In this document: one piece after another, positions 27,039-36,165 of the stretch
Layout of the letters: each line of letters opens with the position of its first letter
Numbering within the stretch: the first letter of the stretch is position 1
Source of the DNA: Curtobacterium sp. MCBA15_009
GTDB taxonomy: Bacteria; Actinomycetota; Actinomycetes; Actinomycetales; Microbacteriaceae
DNA length: 55,548 nt
NCBI RefSeq assembly: GCF_001864895.1
Contig: NZ_MJGO01000041.1
Location: forward strand, 241,230-296,777
Reading direction: 5' to 3'
Notes under the pieces: model-generated
The model's input: the letters and a program-made list of their open reading frames with translations, nothing else
Told to the model about the DNA's origin: nothing
The model's database searches: none
Position numbers and translations under genes: made by a program

Positions 27039-29966
27039 ATGGTGGAGCAGAACAACGACAACACGACCAACGACGAGAACGCGCCGAAGCGCCGGAGCCG
27101 CCTGTTCGGCGGACGCCGCGCCCGGTCGTCCGGGCAGGAGGCGCCCGGGAGCGCCGTCCCGTCGACCTCCGTCGACGAGACGCCGGCGCTGACCGACGGT
27201 GCGGACGCCGGGACGACGACGCGCGACACCACGGCGCCCGACACCACGGCGGCGTCCGCCGACGCGGCCGCACCGACGGTGCTGTCGACGGACACCGGGA
27301 CGGTCACCGTCGCGGTCGAGCCGGTCGCCGCCCAGAGCGGCGAGCCCGACGACGTGAGCACCCTGACGGGCGACCTGCCGGTGGTCGAGGCCGAGCCGGC
27401 GGCGACCGCAGCGGACGCCGACGAGGCGAGTGGTGCCTCCCGTCCGGACGGTGCCGAGCCGACGGCCGAGGCGAGCGCACCCGCCGCCCCCGCCGACGAG
27501 CCCTACGTGCCGAAGGCCACGAGCACGCTCAGCCTGATCTTCCACGCCCCGGTCCTGCCGGAGCTGCCCCAGCGCGCGCCGCGGCACGAGCGTGACGACC
27601 GTGACGACCGCTGGGACGACCGCGACGAGCGGGACGACCGCGACGACCGTGACGAGCAGGGCGGACCGCGCCGTCGCTCGCGGCGTCGGGGGAGCAGCGC
27701 GGACCGCGAGGTCCGCGAACCCCGCGACCACCAGGAGCCGCGCCGACGCGAGCCGGAGCTCATCACCGAGCCGCAGCGCATCAAGGGCTCGACGCGCCTC
27801 GAGGCGAAGAAGCAGCGCCGTCGCGACGGCCGTGACGCCGGCCGCCGCCGCCAGGTCGTCAGCGAGGACGAGTTCCTCGCCCGTCGCGAGAGCGTCGACC
27901 GCCAGATGATCGTGCGGTCGAGCTCGTCGACCATCGAGATCGGCGTGCTCGAGGACGGCATCCTCGCCGAGCACTACATCACCAAGTCCGAGAACGTGTC
28001 GCTCATCGGCAACGTGTACCTCGGCAAGGTGCAGAACGTGCTGCCCTCGATGGAGGCGGCGTTCGTCGACATCGGCCGCGGCCGCAACGCGGTGCTCTAC
28101 GCCGGCGAGGTCGACTGGAACTCGGTCGACACCAGCCACGGCCGTCGGATCGAAGCGGCGCTCAAGCCGGGCGACAAGGTGCTCGTGCAGGTCACGAAGG
28201 ACCCGGTCGGCCACAAGGGTGCCCGCCTCACCAGCCAGGTCTCGCTGCCCGGCCGTTACCTGGTCTACGTGCCGAACGGCTCGATGAACGGGATCTCGCG
28301 CAAGCTGCCGGACACCGAGCGTGCCCGCCTCAAGAAGATCCTCAAGGAGGTCCTGCCGGAGCACGCGGGCGTCATCGTGCGCACCGCTGCGGAGGGCGCG
28401 ACCGAGGAACAGCTGACCCGCGACGTGCAGCGGCTGACCAGCCAGTGGGAGGCCATCCAGAAGAAGGTCGCCGGCGGCCAGGCCCCGGTCATGCTGCACT
28501 CCGAGCCGGACCTGCTCGTGAAGATCGTCCGCGACGTCTTCAACGAGGACTTCACGAAGCTCATCATCGACGGCGAGGCCGCCGGTGGCACCATCGACGA
28601 GTACCTGTCGGCGGTCGCGCCGGACCTCAAGGACCGCGTGGTCCGCTACGAGGGCCCGGACTCCTTCGAGGAGTTCCGCCTCAACGAGCAGATCGACAAG
28701 GCGCTCGACCGCAAGGTGTGGCTGCCCTCGGGTGGCTCGCTCGTCATCGACCGCACCGAGGCCATGACGGTCGTCGACGTCAACACCGGGAAGTTCGTCG
28801 GCTCCGGCGGCAACCTGGAGGAGACGGTCACGAAGAACAACCTCGAGGCCGCCGAGGAGATCGTCCGCCAGCTCCGCCTGCGCGACATCGGCGGCATCAT
28901 CGTCGTCGACTTCATCGACATGGTGCTCGAGGAGAACCGCGACCTCGTGCTCCGCCGCCTGGTCGAGTGCCTGAGCCGCGACCGCACGAAGCACCAGGTC
29001 GCCGAGATCACCTCGCTCGGCCTCGTGCAGATGACCCGCAAGAAGATCGGTGTCGGGCTGCGCGAGTCCCTCGACGAGGTCAACGCGAAGATCAACGACA
29101 ACAACGCCGACCCGGGTCCGAGCAAGGGCCGTCGCAAGGGCCGTGGCGGTGCCGGTGGCAACGGCAACGGCAACGGCGGCAACGGGTCGAACGGCTCGGG
29201 CTCGTCGAACGGTTCCGGCTCGAACGGGCAGTCGTCGCACGCGACCCAGGCGCACCAGATCACCGACGACGTGAAGAACGCGCTGTCGCGGATCGCGGCG
29301 TCGACCATCGCGCACGACGAGCAGGACGCCGCCGGTGTCGCCTCGCCGGCCGCCCCGACGTCGGCGGACGCCCCGGTGTCCGCTCCGTCCGACGGCGAGC
29401 AGCCGACCGGGTCGAAGCGTCGCCGTCGCGGTGGCCGTGGCAGCCGGAACACCGAGCAGCAGGCCTCGTCGACCAGCACCGAGCAGCAGGCCTCGACGAC
29501 CAGCACAGAGCAGCAGGCTTCGACGACCAGCACCGACCAGCAGGCCGCGACGATCGACGCCGGTGCGTCGGCGCCCGAGGCCCCTGCCGCCCCTGCGGCC
29601 GACCCGGCCCCCGAGGCGCCCGTCGCCGCTGCGCCGGTCGCTGCCGCTGCGCCCGCCGCTGCGCCCGCTGCCGAGCCGAAGGCCGCCAGGGCCCAGGGGC
29701 GTCGTCGGGTGAGCTCGAGTGCCCCGGTCACCCCGACCGAGAACACCGTGGCGATCCTCGACATCCCGCTGAGCGCGGCACCGAAGCGCGAGCCGCGCCA
29801 GGTCGCCCCGGACGCCGAGTCCCTGCTCGACTCCGTGCTGCAGGCGCTGCCCGAGCCGAAGCAGCCGGGGCAGGGCCGTTCGCGGTCCCGCCGGGTGTCG
29901 TCGCCGAGCATCAGCGCGCCGGCGACGGACACCGACGCAGACGGCTCCGTGGTCACGGGGGACTGA
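27039..29966 (+). CDS. rne: Ribonuclease E/G family endoribonuclease
   Basis: This 975-residue protein has a catalytic core flanked by disordered arms, the layout of actinobacterial RNase E. Residues 1-285 are acidic and basic low-complexity, with runs such as ERDDRDDRWDDRDERD. The S1-containing core begins near residue 288 (QMIVRSSSSTIEIGVLEDG). Catalytic metal ligands lie in VVDVNTGKF (about Asp580) and IIVVDFIDM (about Asp624). The C-terminal arm (about residues 690-975) is Gly/Asn-rich and then Ala/Pro/Gln-rich, with STEQQA-type repeats. The usual zinc-link CxxC after the core is missing; the only cysteine is in LVECLSRD. It starts mRNA decay and processes rRNA. The ATG at 27039 has GAGGAG upstream. 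Confidence 0.94.
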   Translation: MVEQNNDNTTNDENAPKRRSRLFGGRRARSSGQEAPGSAVPSTSVDETPALTDGADAGTTTRDTTAPDTTAASADAAAPTVLSTDTGTVTVAVEPVAAQSGEPDDVSTLTGDLPVVEAEPAATAADADEASGASRPDGAEPTAEASAPAAPADEPYVPKATSTLSLIFHAPVLPELPQRAPRHERDDRDDRWDDRDERDDRDDRDEQGGPRRRSRRRGSSADREVREPRDHQEPRRREPELITEPQRIKGSTRLEAKKQRRRDGRDAGRRRQVVSEDEFLARRESVDRQMIVRSSSSTIEIGVLEDGILAEHYITKSENVSLIGNVYLGKVQNVLPSMEAAFVDIGRGRNAVLYAGEVDWNSVDTSHGRRIEAALKPGDKVLVQVTKDPVGHKGARLTSQVSLPGRYLVYVPNGSMNGISRKLPDTERARLKKILKEVLPEHAGVIVRTAAEGATEEQLTRDVQRLTSQWEAIQKKVAGGQAPVMLHSEPDLLVKIVRDVFNEDFTKLIIDGEAAGGTIDEYLSAVAPDLKDRVVRYEGPDSFEEFRLNEQIDKALDRKVWLPSGGSLVIDRTEAMTVVDVNTGKFVGSGGNLEETVTKNNLEAAEEIVRQLRLRDIGGIIVVDFIDMVLEENRDLVLRRLVECLSRDRTKHQVAEITSLGLVQMTRKKIGVGLRESLDEVNAKINDNNADPGPSKGRRKGRGGAGGNGNGNGGNGSNGSGSSNGSGSNGQSSHATQAHQITDDVKNALSRIAASTIAHDEQDAAGVASPAAPTSADAPVSAPSDGEQPTGSKRRRRGGRGSRNTEQQASSTSTEQQASTTSTEQQASTTSTDQQAATIDAGASAPEAPAAPAADPAPEAPVAAAPVAAAAPAAAPAAEPKAARAQGRRRVSSSAPVTPTENTVAILDIPLSAAPKREPRQVAPDAESLLDSVLQALPEPKQPGQGRSRSRRVSSPSISAPATDTDADGSVVTGD

Positions 29967-29968
29967 CG

Positions 29969-30844
29969 ATGGCGAACCCCGGCGACCCGCAGCGCGACCG
30001 CGGGTACTACGGTGCGGGCTGGTCCCAGCCCGCACCGCCGGTGCCACCGGCACCCGCGCAGTCGGCCGGGGCGGTGCCGCCGTACGGTGGCCAGCCCGGC
30101 GCCGGGGGGCCGTACGCGCCCCCACGCCCGCCGCGCAGGTCCCGTCCCGCCGGGGACCCGCGTCGCGCGTTCGCGCCCGGCGCCTCGGTCACGAACACGA
30201 CCGGCGCGCTCATCGCCGTCGTGTCGTTGGTCCTCGTGCAGTTCGTCTCCGGAGCGGTCGGGCTGCTCGGCACGGCACTCGTCGTCCACCCGTTCTCGCG
30301 CTACGGGCCCGGTGCCGACCTGCTCGGCAGCTTCACGGACGGGGTCTTCCTGGCACCGTTCCCGTTCTACGCCGGAGCGTTCCTGGCCCTGGCGTTCCTC
30401 ACGCCGATCGCCCGCCGCAGCCCGCTGCCGACGGTGCTCCTGCGGGCGGTGCTCGCCGGTGCCGCCGGGACGGTCGCGCTCGCCCTGGTCGGCGTCTTCA
30501 CGGGATCGTTCGCCGCGGTCGGGTCCGGTGCGTCCCGGCTGGTCGTGGACGTCCTCACGACGCCGCTGCGGAACGGCCTGCCGTTCACCGTGATGCTCCT
30601 GGCGACCGCCACCGCCGCCTGGCTCTGGCTCGGACGACCTCGGCGTGGTCGCGGCACGGGCGGTGCGCCCGGACAGCCGGGCACGGTCCGACCGGCCGAC
30701 GCCGTCCCGCCGTCGACCGTCCAGCCCTCCGCCGCGCAGCCGCAGCCGCCGCAGCAGCGCGCCTCCGGCCCGTACGGGCCGTCCACCGGGCAGCAGGGCC
30801 AGTCGGGCCAGCAGCCGCCCTGGGCGCCGCCACCGGCCCACTAG
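29969..30844 (+). CDS. Hypothetical proline-rich membrane protein
   Basis: This 291-residue protein is not a family I recognise. The first 75 residues are Pro/Gly/Ala-rich and hydrophilic, and the middle has about four predicted helices (LIAVVSLVLVQFVSGAVGLL, FYAGAFLALAFLTPIA, LAGAAGTVALALVGVF, FTVMLLATATAAWLWL). The last 70 residues are Pro/Gln-rich (QPQPPQQ). Both tails are probably cytoplasmic and disordered. It starts two bases after the rne stop codon, so it is co-transcribed with rne and translationally linked. A role near the membrane with RNase E is conceivable but unproven. Confidence 0.75.
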   Translation: MANPGDPQRDRGYYGAGWSQPAPPVPPAPAQSAGAVPPYGGQPGAGGPYAPPRPPRRSRPAGDPRRAFAPGASVTNTTGALIAVVSLVLVQFVSGAVGLLGTALVVHPFSRYGPGADLLGSFTDGVFLAPFPFYAGAFLALAFLTPIARRSPLPTVLLRAVLAGAAGTVALALVGVFTGSFAAVGSGASRLVVDVLTTPLRNGLPFTVMLLATATAAWLWLGRPRRGRGTGGAPGQPGTVRPADAVPPSTVQPSAAQPQPPQQRASGPYGPSTGQQGQSGQQPPWAPPPAH

Positions 30845-30875
30845 GGCGGGCGCGCCCCGGAGACGGTGCCGGGCA

Positions 30876-30920
30876 CGGACGGGAGGCCCGTGGCGGACGC
30901 CGCCACGGGCCTCCCGTCCG
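30876..30920. terminator. Strong hairpin terminator after the rne operon
   Basis: A perfect 21-bp stem (outer CGGACGGGAGG, inner GGCCCGTGGCGG) closes a 3-base loop (ACG). The right arm and the bases after it (ACGGGCCTCCCGTCCG-R-CGTC) match the palindromic insert at 55497 almost exactly, so this belongs to a dispersed palindrome family. No T-tract follows. Confidence 0.7.
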
Positions 30921-30977
30921 GCGTCCGGTCCGGACCAGGGCAGGGCGCGCGCCGTCCGTCGGTGACCACGGACGGCG

Positions 30978-31113
30978 GTGCGCGCTGCCGTCCGTGCGCG
31001 CTGCCGTCCGTGCGCGCTGCCGCCGGTGCTGGTTGCCGTCAGTGCTGGTTGCCAGCCGTGCTGGTTGCCGTCCGTGCTGGTCGACGTCGGTCCGGGTTGC
31101 GGTCAGTGCGCGC
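30978..31113. repeat. Tandem repeat, 16-bp unit, about 8.5 copies
   Basis: Units start every 16 bp from 30978 to 31106. The first two, GTGCGCGCTGCCGTCC, are identical. Middle units change to GTGCTGGTTGCCGTCN and later ones diverge. The array overlaps the last 11 bp of the DUF4031 gene, so its end may be encoding the C-terminal residues. Apart from this array and the hairpin at 30876-30920, the 258 bp between the two genes contain nothing I can identify. Confidence 0.85.
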
Positions 31114-31375
31114 GCTTGTCGCGCTGCGGCACCCGGAGGCCGCTGCGGATCAGGCGCAGCACGAGCTCACGACCGGTGACCGCGGACGCCCCCGCGGCGA
31201 CCAGTTCGTCGTAGCGGGCGAGCGGCACGTCGTAGTGGTCGTGGTCGAACGCGCGACGCGGCACGCCGACCCGGTCGGCGAAGGCGTGCAGTTCCGCGTA
31301 GGATGCATCACTGACGAGGTGCGACCACAGTGTGTCGTGGGCGGGCCACGTCGGTGGGTCGATCAACACGGTCAC
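31103..31375 (-). CDS. DUF4031 domain protein
   Basis: This 90-residue protein matches the DUF4031 pattern along its whole length. It starts [20 protein letters not shown] and continues to [26 protein letters not shown] and a C-terminal [15 protein letters not shown]. The many His, Asp and Trp residues suggest a small enzyme or nucleotide-binding protein, but the activity is unknown. The GTG at 31375 begins the standard domain. There is no ribosome site before it, and a -10-like TACCAT (31382-31387) ends 7 bases upstream, fitting a leaderless mRNA. It is divergent from rplU. Its 3' end lies in the 16-bp repeat array. Confidence 0.8.
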   Translation of the reverse strand: MTVLIDPPTWPAHDTLWSHLVSDASYAELHAFADRVGVPRRAFDHDHYDVPLARYDELVAAGASAVTGRELVLRLIRSGLRVPQRDKRAH

Positions 31376-31400
31376 CGTGCAATGGTACGTGTGTCGCCGT

Positions 31401-31430
31401 TTGACCGGACCCATGGTGATCGAGTATTCT
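31401..31430 (+). promoter_or_regulatory. Promoter of rplU-rpmA
   Basis: TTGACC (31401-31406) and TATTCT (31425-31430) are 18 bp apart and close to consensus. The start would lie near 31437, giving a leader of about 117 nt before rplU. The leader is GC-rich and could fold, but no known L21 leader motif was identified. Confidence 0.65.
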
Positions 31431-31553
31431 CGATCCCTGGTGTCAGCGGGCCGTTCTGCCTGCGTCGCCGATCGGGCCCGGCCTCCGGGAGCCGCTCGTG
31501 CAGAAGTGGGCACCCGAGACTTCCCTCAAGCAGAGTTACGTAAGGATTTCCAC

Positions 31554-31862
31554 GTGGTTTACGCAGTAGTGCGCGCCGGCGGCCGTCAGGAGAAGGTCGA
31601 GGTCGGCACCATCCTGACCGTCGACCGTGTCAAGGCGGACGACCAGGGCAACATCGACCTCGCCCCCGTGCTCCTCGTGGACGGTGACAAGATCACGTCG
31701 GCGGCCTCCGAGCTCGCGAACGTGACCGTCACCGCCGAGGTGCTGGACGACCTCCGCGGTCCGAAGGTCATCATCCAGAAGTTCAAGAACAAGACCGGGT
31801 ACAAGAAGCGTCAGGGTTTCCGCGCTGAGCTGACCCGCGTCAAGATCACCAAGATCGCGTAA
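31554..31862 (+). CDS. rplU: 50S ribosomal protein L21
   Basis: This 102-residue ribosomal protein has the L21 pattern throughout: [17 protein letters not shown] at the start, the central [11 protein letters not shown], and the basic C-terminus [23 protein letters not shown]. The GTG at 31554 has AAGGA six bases upstream and gives the normal length; a longer frame upstream runs through the promoter. It forms an operon with rpmA twelve bases downstream, the near-universal arrangement ahead of obg. Confidence 0.97.
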   Translation: MVYAVVRAGGRQEKVEVGTILTVDRVKADDQGNIDLAPVLLVDGDKITSAASELANVTVTAEVLDDLRGPKVIIQKFKNKTGYKKRQGFRAELTRVKITKIA

Positions 31863-31874
31863 GGGAGTCCACTC

Positions 31875-32126
31875 ATGGCACACAAGAAGGGTGCGAGTTC
31901 CACTCGCAACGGTCGTGACTCGAACGCTCAGCGCCTCGGCGTGAAGCGCTTCGGTGGCGAGGTCGTCAACGCCGGCGAGATCATCATCCGCCAGCGTGGA
32001 ACCCACTTCCACCCCGGCGCCAACGTCGGCCGCGGTGGCGACGACACGCTGTTCGCCCTCTCGGCCGGTTCGGTCGAGTTCGGCACCAAGGGTGGCCGCA
32101 AGGTCATCAACATCGTCAACGCGTAA
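31875..32126 (+). CDS. rpmA: 50S ribosomal protein L27
   Basis: This 83-residue protein has the L27 start [20 protein letters not shown], whose N-terminal tail reaches the peptidyl-transferase centre. The conserved [22 protein letters not shown] follows. There is no cleavable N-terminal extension of the kind found in Firmicutes. A clear Rho-independent terminator follows 35 bases after the stop, so rplU-rpmA ends there. Confidence 0.98.
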   Translation: MAHKKGASSTRNGRDSNAQRLGVKRFGGEVVNAGEIIIRQRGTHFHPGANVGRGGDDTLFALSAGSVEFGTKGGRKVINIVNA

Positions 32127-32160
32127 GTCGCGACGATCTGATCTGCGCTCGTTCTGAGCG

Positions 32161-32195
32161 GGAGGGGCGGGCCGAGTGCCCGCCCCTCCGTTTTT
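32161..32195 (+). terminator. Rho-independent terminator after rpmA
   Basis: A perfect 12-bp stem (GGAGGGGCGGGC with GCCCGCCCCTCC) around a 5-base loop is followed by GTTTTTC. It is the most classical terminator in this window. Confidence 0.92.
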
Positions 32196-32236
32196 CATTT
32201 GCGCCGGTGGCGCGACGACCTTCCAGGAGTGGACCC

Positions 32237-33772
32237 ATGGCGACATTCGTCGACCGCGTGACCCTGCACCTCACCGCGGGGAACGGCGGCAACGGCTGCG
32301 TGTCGGTCCGTCGTGAGAAGTTCAAGCCCCTCGCCGGGCCCGACGGTGGCAACGGCGGTGACGGCGGCGACATCGTGCTCGTGGCCGACCCGCAGGTGAC
32401 GACCCTGCTCGGGTACCACCGCTCGCCGCACCGGTCGTCGAAGAACGGGCAGCCCGGCATGGGCGACATGCGCAGCGGCGTCAGCGGCGAGGTCCTCGAA
32501 CTGCCGATGCCGATCGGCACCGTCGTGTACGACGAGTCGGGCGAGGTCATCGCCGACCTCACCGAGCCGGGCATGCGCGTCGTCGTGGCGCCCGGCGGCC
32601 AGGGCGGCCTCGGCAACGCCGCGCTGTCGACCACGAAGCGCAAGGCCCCCGGGTTCGCGCTCCTCGGCACCGAGGGCTGGGCCGGGGACGTCAGCCTCGA
32701 GCTGAAGACCATCGCCGACGTCGCCCTGGTCGGGTTCCCGAGCGCCGGCAAGTCCTCGCTCATCGCCGCGATCTCCGCCGCGAAGCCGAAGATCGCGGAC
32801 TACCCGTTCACGACCCTCACGCCGAACCTCGGCGTCGTCGAGTCCGGTGAGAGCCGGTTCACCGTCGCCGACGTCCCCGGCCTCATCGAGGGCGCGTCCG
32901 AGGGCAAGGGCCTCGGTCTCGAGTTCCTCCGCCACGTCGAGCGCTGCGAGGCCCTGCTGCACGTGATCGACTGCGCCACGCTCGACCCGGGCCGCGACCC
33001 GATCAGCGACCTCGACGTGATCCTCGGCGAACTCGAGCGCTACCCGGTGCCCGAGGGCCAGGTGCCGCTGCTCGAGCGTCCGCAGCTCATCGCCCTCAAC
33101 AAGGTCGACGTGCCCGAGGCCGAGGAGCTCGCCGAGTTCGTCACCGCCGAGCTGCAGGAGCGCGGCTACCGCGTCTTCCCGATCTCCACCGCGTCCCGCA
33201 AGGGACTGCGCGAGCTCACCTTCGCCCTCGCCGACGTCGTCGAGCAGGGCCGTGCCGCACGCGCCGCCGAGCCGGTGCCCGAGCGCATCGTCATCCGCCC
33301 GCGCGCGGTCAACGACCAGGGCTTCACCGTCCGCGCCGAGGGCGGCGAGGAGCACCGCTTCTACCGCGTGCGCGGCGCGAAGCCGGAGCGTTGGGTGCAG
33401 CAGACCGACTTCACGAACGAAGAGGCGATCGGCTTCCTCGCCGACCGGCTCGCCAAGCTCGGCGTCGAGGACGGCCTGTTCAAGGCCGGTGCCGTCGCCG
33501 GGTCGACCGTCGTCATCGGCGGCGACGGCGGCATGGTGTTCGACTGGGAGCCCACGCTCACCTCGACCGCCGAGCTCATCACGAGTGCCCGCGGCACCGA
33601 CGCGCGCATCGGCGCGACCTCGCGGCCGACCCGCAACGAACGCCGCGAGGAGTACTTCGAGCGGATGGACGCCAAGGCCGCCGCCCGCGCGGAGCTCGAG
33701 CAGGAGCGCATCGCCGGTCTCTGGGCCGACGACGACGAGCCCGCCGGCACGACCACCGACGACCGGGGCTGA
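32237..33772 (+). CDS. obgE: GTPase Obg/CgtA
   Basis: This 511-residue GTPase acts in late 50S assembly and stress responses. The Gly-rich Obg fold is at the N-terminus ([18 protein letters not shown] and [12 protein letters not shown]). The G domain has P-loop GFPSAGKSS near residue 176, switch [11 protein letters not shown]3 DVPGLIEGA and G4 NKVD. An OCT domain occupies roughly residues 345-430 ([15 protein letters not shown] region), and an acidic tail follows. The ATG at 32237 has AGGAG upstream. Its position after rpmA is normal; proB starts seven bases after its stop. Confidence 0.96.
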   Translation: MATFVDRVTLHLTAGNGGNGCVSVRREKFKPLAGPDGGNGGDGGDIVLVADPQVTTLLGYHRSPHRSSKNGQPGMGDMRSGVSGEVLELPMPIGTVVYDESGEVIADLTEPGMRVVVAPGGQGGLGNAALSTTKRKAPGFALLGTEGWAGDVSLELKTIADVALVGFPSAGKSSLIAAISAAKPKIADYPFTTLTPNLGVVESGESRFTVADVPGLIEGASEGKGLGLEFLRHVERCEALLHVIDCATLDPGRDPISDLDVILGELERYPVPEGQVPLLERPQLIALNKVDVPEAEELAEFVTAELQERGYRVFPISTASRKGLRELTFALADVVEQGRAARAAEPVPERIVIRPRAVNDQGFTVRAEGGEEHRFYRVRGAKPERWVQQTDFTNEEAIGFLADRLAKLGVEDGLFKAGAVAGSTVVIGGDGGMVFDWEPTLTSTAELITSARGTDARIGATSRPTRNERREEYFERMDAKAAARAELEQERIAGLWADDDEPAGTTTDDRG

Positions 33773-33779
33773 TCGCCGC

Positions 33780-34598
33780 ATGACCGAGACGACCGCCGGC
33801 ACCGGGCCGGGACGCGTCACGACGCGTGCGGACATCCCGCGTGCACGACGGATCGTGGTGAAGGTCGGCTCGTCCTCGGTCAGCGGCGACAACACCGGGC
33901 AGATCGCCGCGCTCGTGGACGCCCTCGCGGCGGCGCACGGGCGCGGCACCGAGGTCGTGCTCGTCTCGTCCGGCGCGATCGCCACCGGCTTCCCGTTCCT
34001 CGGGCTCGAGGGTCGACCGGACGACCTCGCCACGCAGCAGGCCGCCGCGGCCACCGGGCAGAACGTGCTCATGTACCGGTACCAGCAGGAGCTCGACCGG
34101 CACGGCGTCGTCGCGGCACAGATCCTGCTCACCGCCGGCGACCTGCAGAACCCGACGCACCGGACGAACGCGCAGCGCGCCGTCGACCGGCTGCTCGCCC
34201 TGCGGGTGCTGCCGATCGTCAACGAGAACGACACCGTCGCCACCCACGAGATCCGGTTCGGCGACAACGACCGGCTGGCCGCACTCGTGGCGCGGCTGCT
34301 CGGGGCCGACGCGCTCGTGCTGCTGTCCGACGTCGAGGCGCTGTACACGAAGCCCCCGGAGCAGCCGGGTGCGGAGCGCATCGACGAGGTCCCGCTCGGC
34401 GACGAGCTCGCCGGCGTCACGTTCGGTTCGATCGGCGCCGCCGGCGTCGGCACCGGGGGAGCGGGGACGAAGGTGGCCGCCGCCCGCCTCGCCGCCGAGG
34501 CCGGCACCGCCGTCCTGGTGACCGCCACGGCACTCGTCGAGCGGGCGCTCGCGGGCGAGCACGTCGGCACCTGGTTCGCGGCAGCACCCCGCGACTGA
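33780..34598 (+). CDS. proB: Glutamate 5-kinase, short form without PUA domain
   Basis: This 272-residue enzyme phosphorylates glutamate in the first step of proline synthesis. The amino-acid-kinase fold is complete: RIVVKVGSSSV, EVVLVSSGAIATG, VNENDTV, FGDNDRLAALVA, LLSDVEALY, and GVGTGGAGTKVAAARLA. It ends right after the kinase domain, so the C-terminal PUA domain found in enzymes of about 370 residues is absent. The ATG at 33780 was chosen seven bases after the obg stop. proA follows 49 bp later. Confidence 0.93.
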   Translation: MTETTAGTGPGRVTTRADIPRARRIVVKVGSSSVSGDNTGQIAALVDALAAAHGRGTEVVLVSSGAIATGFPFLGLEGRPDDLATQQAAAATGQNVLMYRYQQELDRHGVVAAQILLTAGDLQNPTHRTNAQRAVDRLLALRVLPIVNENDTVATHEIRFGDNDRLAALVARLLGADALVLLSDVEALYTKPPEQPGAERIDEVPLGDELAGVTFGSIGAAGVGTGGAGTKVAAARLAAEAGTAVLVTATALVERALAGEHVGTWFAAAPRD

Positions 34599-34635
34599 CC
34601 GCCGGCGGGGTCCGTCACGTCGGTGTGCGCCGACC

Positions 34636-34641
34636 TATCCT
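34636..34641 (+). promoter_or_regulatory. -10 element predicting a leaderless proA transcript
   Basis: TATCCT ends seven bases before the proA ATG, which would put the transcription start at or next to the initiation codon. There is no Shine-Dalgarno before the ATG. The -35 is poor. Confidence 0.45.
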
Positions 34642-34647
34642 TGGTGC

Positions 34648-35913
34648 ATGTCCACCACCGCGACCGCCCCGACCCTGACCGACAAGCTCGTCGCGGCCCG
34701 CACCGCGTCGTCGGCCCTCGCGACGGCGACGACGGCGGTCAAGGACGCCGCCCTGCTCGCGATCGCCGCCGGTGTCCGTGCCGCGACGGCCGAGATCGTC
34801 GCGGCGAACCACGGCGACCTCGTCGCCGGCGAGGAGAGCGGCCTGTCCTCCGGGCTCGTCGACCGCCTCCGGCTCGACCCCGCGCGGATCGAGTCGCTCG
34901 CCGCCGCGGTCGAGCACGTCGTCGGCCTGACCGACCCGGTCGGCGAGCACGTCCGCGGGTCGCAGCTGCCGAACGGCCTGCAGCTCACCCAGGTCCGCGT
35001 GCCGTTCGGCGTCGTCGGCGCGATCTACGAGGCCCGTCCGAACGTCACGGTCGACATCGCCTCGCTGGCGCTCAAGTCGGGCAACGCCGTCGTGCTGCGG
35101 GGTGGCTCGGCGGCGCAGCGGACGAACGCCGTGCTCGTCGCGCGCATCCAGGACGCCGTCGCCTCGGTCGGACTGCCGCGCGACCTCGTGCAGACCATCG
35201 ACGAGTTCGGCCGCGCCGGCGCCACCGAGCTGATGCGCGCACGCGGGCTCGTCGACGTGCTCATCCCGCGGGGGAGCGCCTCGCTCATCCAGACCGTCGT
35301 CACCGAGTCGCAGGTGCCGGTCATCGAGACCGGTGCGGGCGTCGTGCACGTCTTCCTCGACGCGTCGGCCCCGGCTCAGCGCGCGGTCGACATCGTGCTG
35401 AACAGCAAGGTGCAGCGCCCGAGCGTCTGCAACGCGCTCGAGACCCTGCTCGTGCACGAGCAGGCCGCCGAGCGCCTGCTCCCGGTGCTCGCCGACCGGC
35501 TCCGGGCCGCGGGGGTCACGCTCCGCGGCGACGACGCCACGCGCGCGATCATCCCCGGGGTGCTCCGCGCCACCGACGAGGAATGGGGGACCGAGTCGAT
35601 GGACCTCGACCTGTCGATCCGGGTCGTGCCGGACGTGGACGCCGCGATGGCGCACATCGCCCGCTGGTCCACGCACCACACCGAGTCGATCGTGACGAAC
35701 GACGTGGACACCGCCGAGCGCTTCCTGGCGGCGGTCGACTCCGCGGTCGTGATGGTGAACGCGTCGACACGGTTCACCGACGGCGGCGAGTTCGGCTTCG
35801 GGGCCGAGGTCGGCATCTCGACCCAGAAGCTGCACGCGCGCGGGCCGATGGGCCTGCCGGAGCTCACGAGCACGAAGTGGATCGTGCGCGGGCAGGGCCA
35901 GATCCGCGGCTAG
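34648..35913 (+). CDS. proA: Gamma-glutamyl phosphate reductase
   Basis: This 421-residue NADPH-dependent enzyme reduces gamma-glutamyl phosphate to the semialdehyde, the second step of proline synthesis. It belongs to the aldehyde dehydrogenase superfamily. The catalytic Cys lies in KVQRPSVCNALETLLVH, and VPFGVVGAIYEARPNV and RFTDGGEFGFGAEVGISTQKLHARGPMGL are family signatures. Length is standard. The ATG is preceded by a -10-like element at 34636 rather than a ribosome site, so proA may have its own leaderless transcript despite being close to proB. Confidence 0.97.
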   Translation: MSTTATAPTLTDKLVAARTASSALATATTAVKDAALLAIAAGVRAATAEIVAANHGDLVAGEESGLSSGLVDRLRLDPARIESLAAAVEHVVGLTDPVGEHVRGSQLPNGLQLTQVRVPFGVVGAIYEARPNVTVDIASLALKSGNAVVLRGGSAAQRTNAVLVARIQDAVASVGLPRDLVQTIDEFGRAGATELMRARGLVDVLIPRGSASLIQTVVTESQVPVIETGAGVVHVFLDASAPAQRAVDIVLNSKVQRPSVCNALETLLVHEQAAERLLPVLADRLRAAGVTLRGDDATRAIIPGVLRATDEEWGTESMDLDLSIRVVPDVDAAMAHIARWSTHHTESIVTNDVDTAERFLAAVDSAVVMVNASTRFTDGGEFGFGAEVGISTQKLHARGPMGLPELTSTKWIVRGQGQIRG

Positions 35914-35953
35914 ACTGAGCGGCGTCTTTCCCCGACCGAACGGAGCACGAACG

Positions 35954-36154
35954 ATGACCATCCTCGCAGAAGCTGCAGAGCACGCCTCCGGGGCCCCCGC
36001 GTTCGTCTTCCCGCTCGTCGGCGCGCTGTTCTTCATCTTCCTCGGCTTCGTCACCTGGAGCTTCCGTGACGTCGCCTACCGCCACTCCCAGAAGTTCGAG
36101 GCCACCCGGCACCACGAGTCGGGCGTCGACGAGTTCGGCCGCGCCGACCACTGA
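35954..36154 (+). CDS. Small single-helix membrane protein, 66 residues
   Basis: I do not recognise a named family. The protein has one clear membrane helix ([19 protein letters not shown]) after a short N-terminus. It then has a short polar tail rich in His and Arg ([16 protein letters not shown]) that ends in acidic residues. The ATG has CGGAGC upstream. It lies between proA and nadD and probably shares the nadD transcript. Small proteins of this layout occur at this position in related actinobacteria as far as I recall, but no function is known. Confidence 0.7.
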   Translation: MTILAEAAEHASGAPAFVFPLVGALFFIFLGFVTWSFRDVAYRHSQKFEATRHHESGVDEFGRADH

Positions 36155-36165
36155 CCGCAGACCCG

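Noticed and set aside
30978..31113. Possible CRISPR array at the 16-bp repeats
   Set aside because: Units are directly adjacent with no spacers, are too short and degrade gradually. No cas genes are present.
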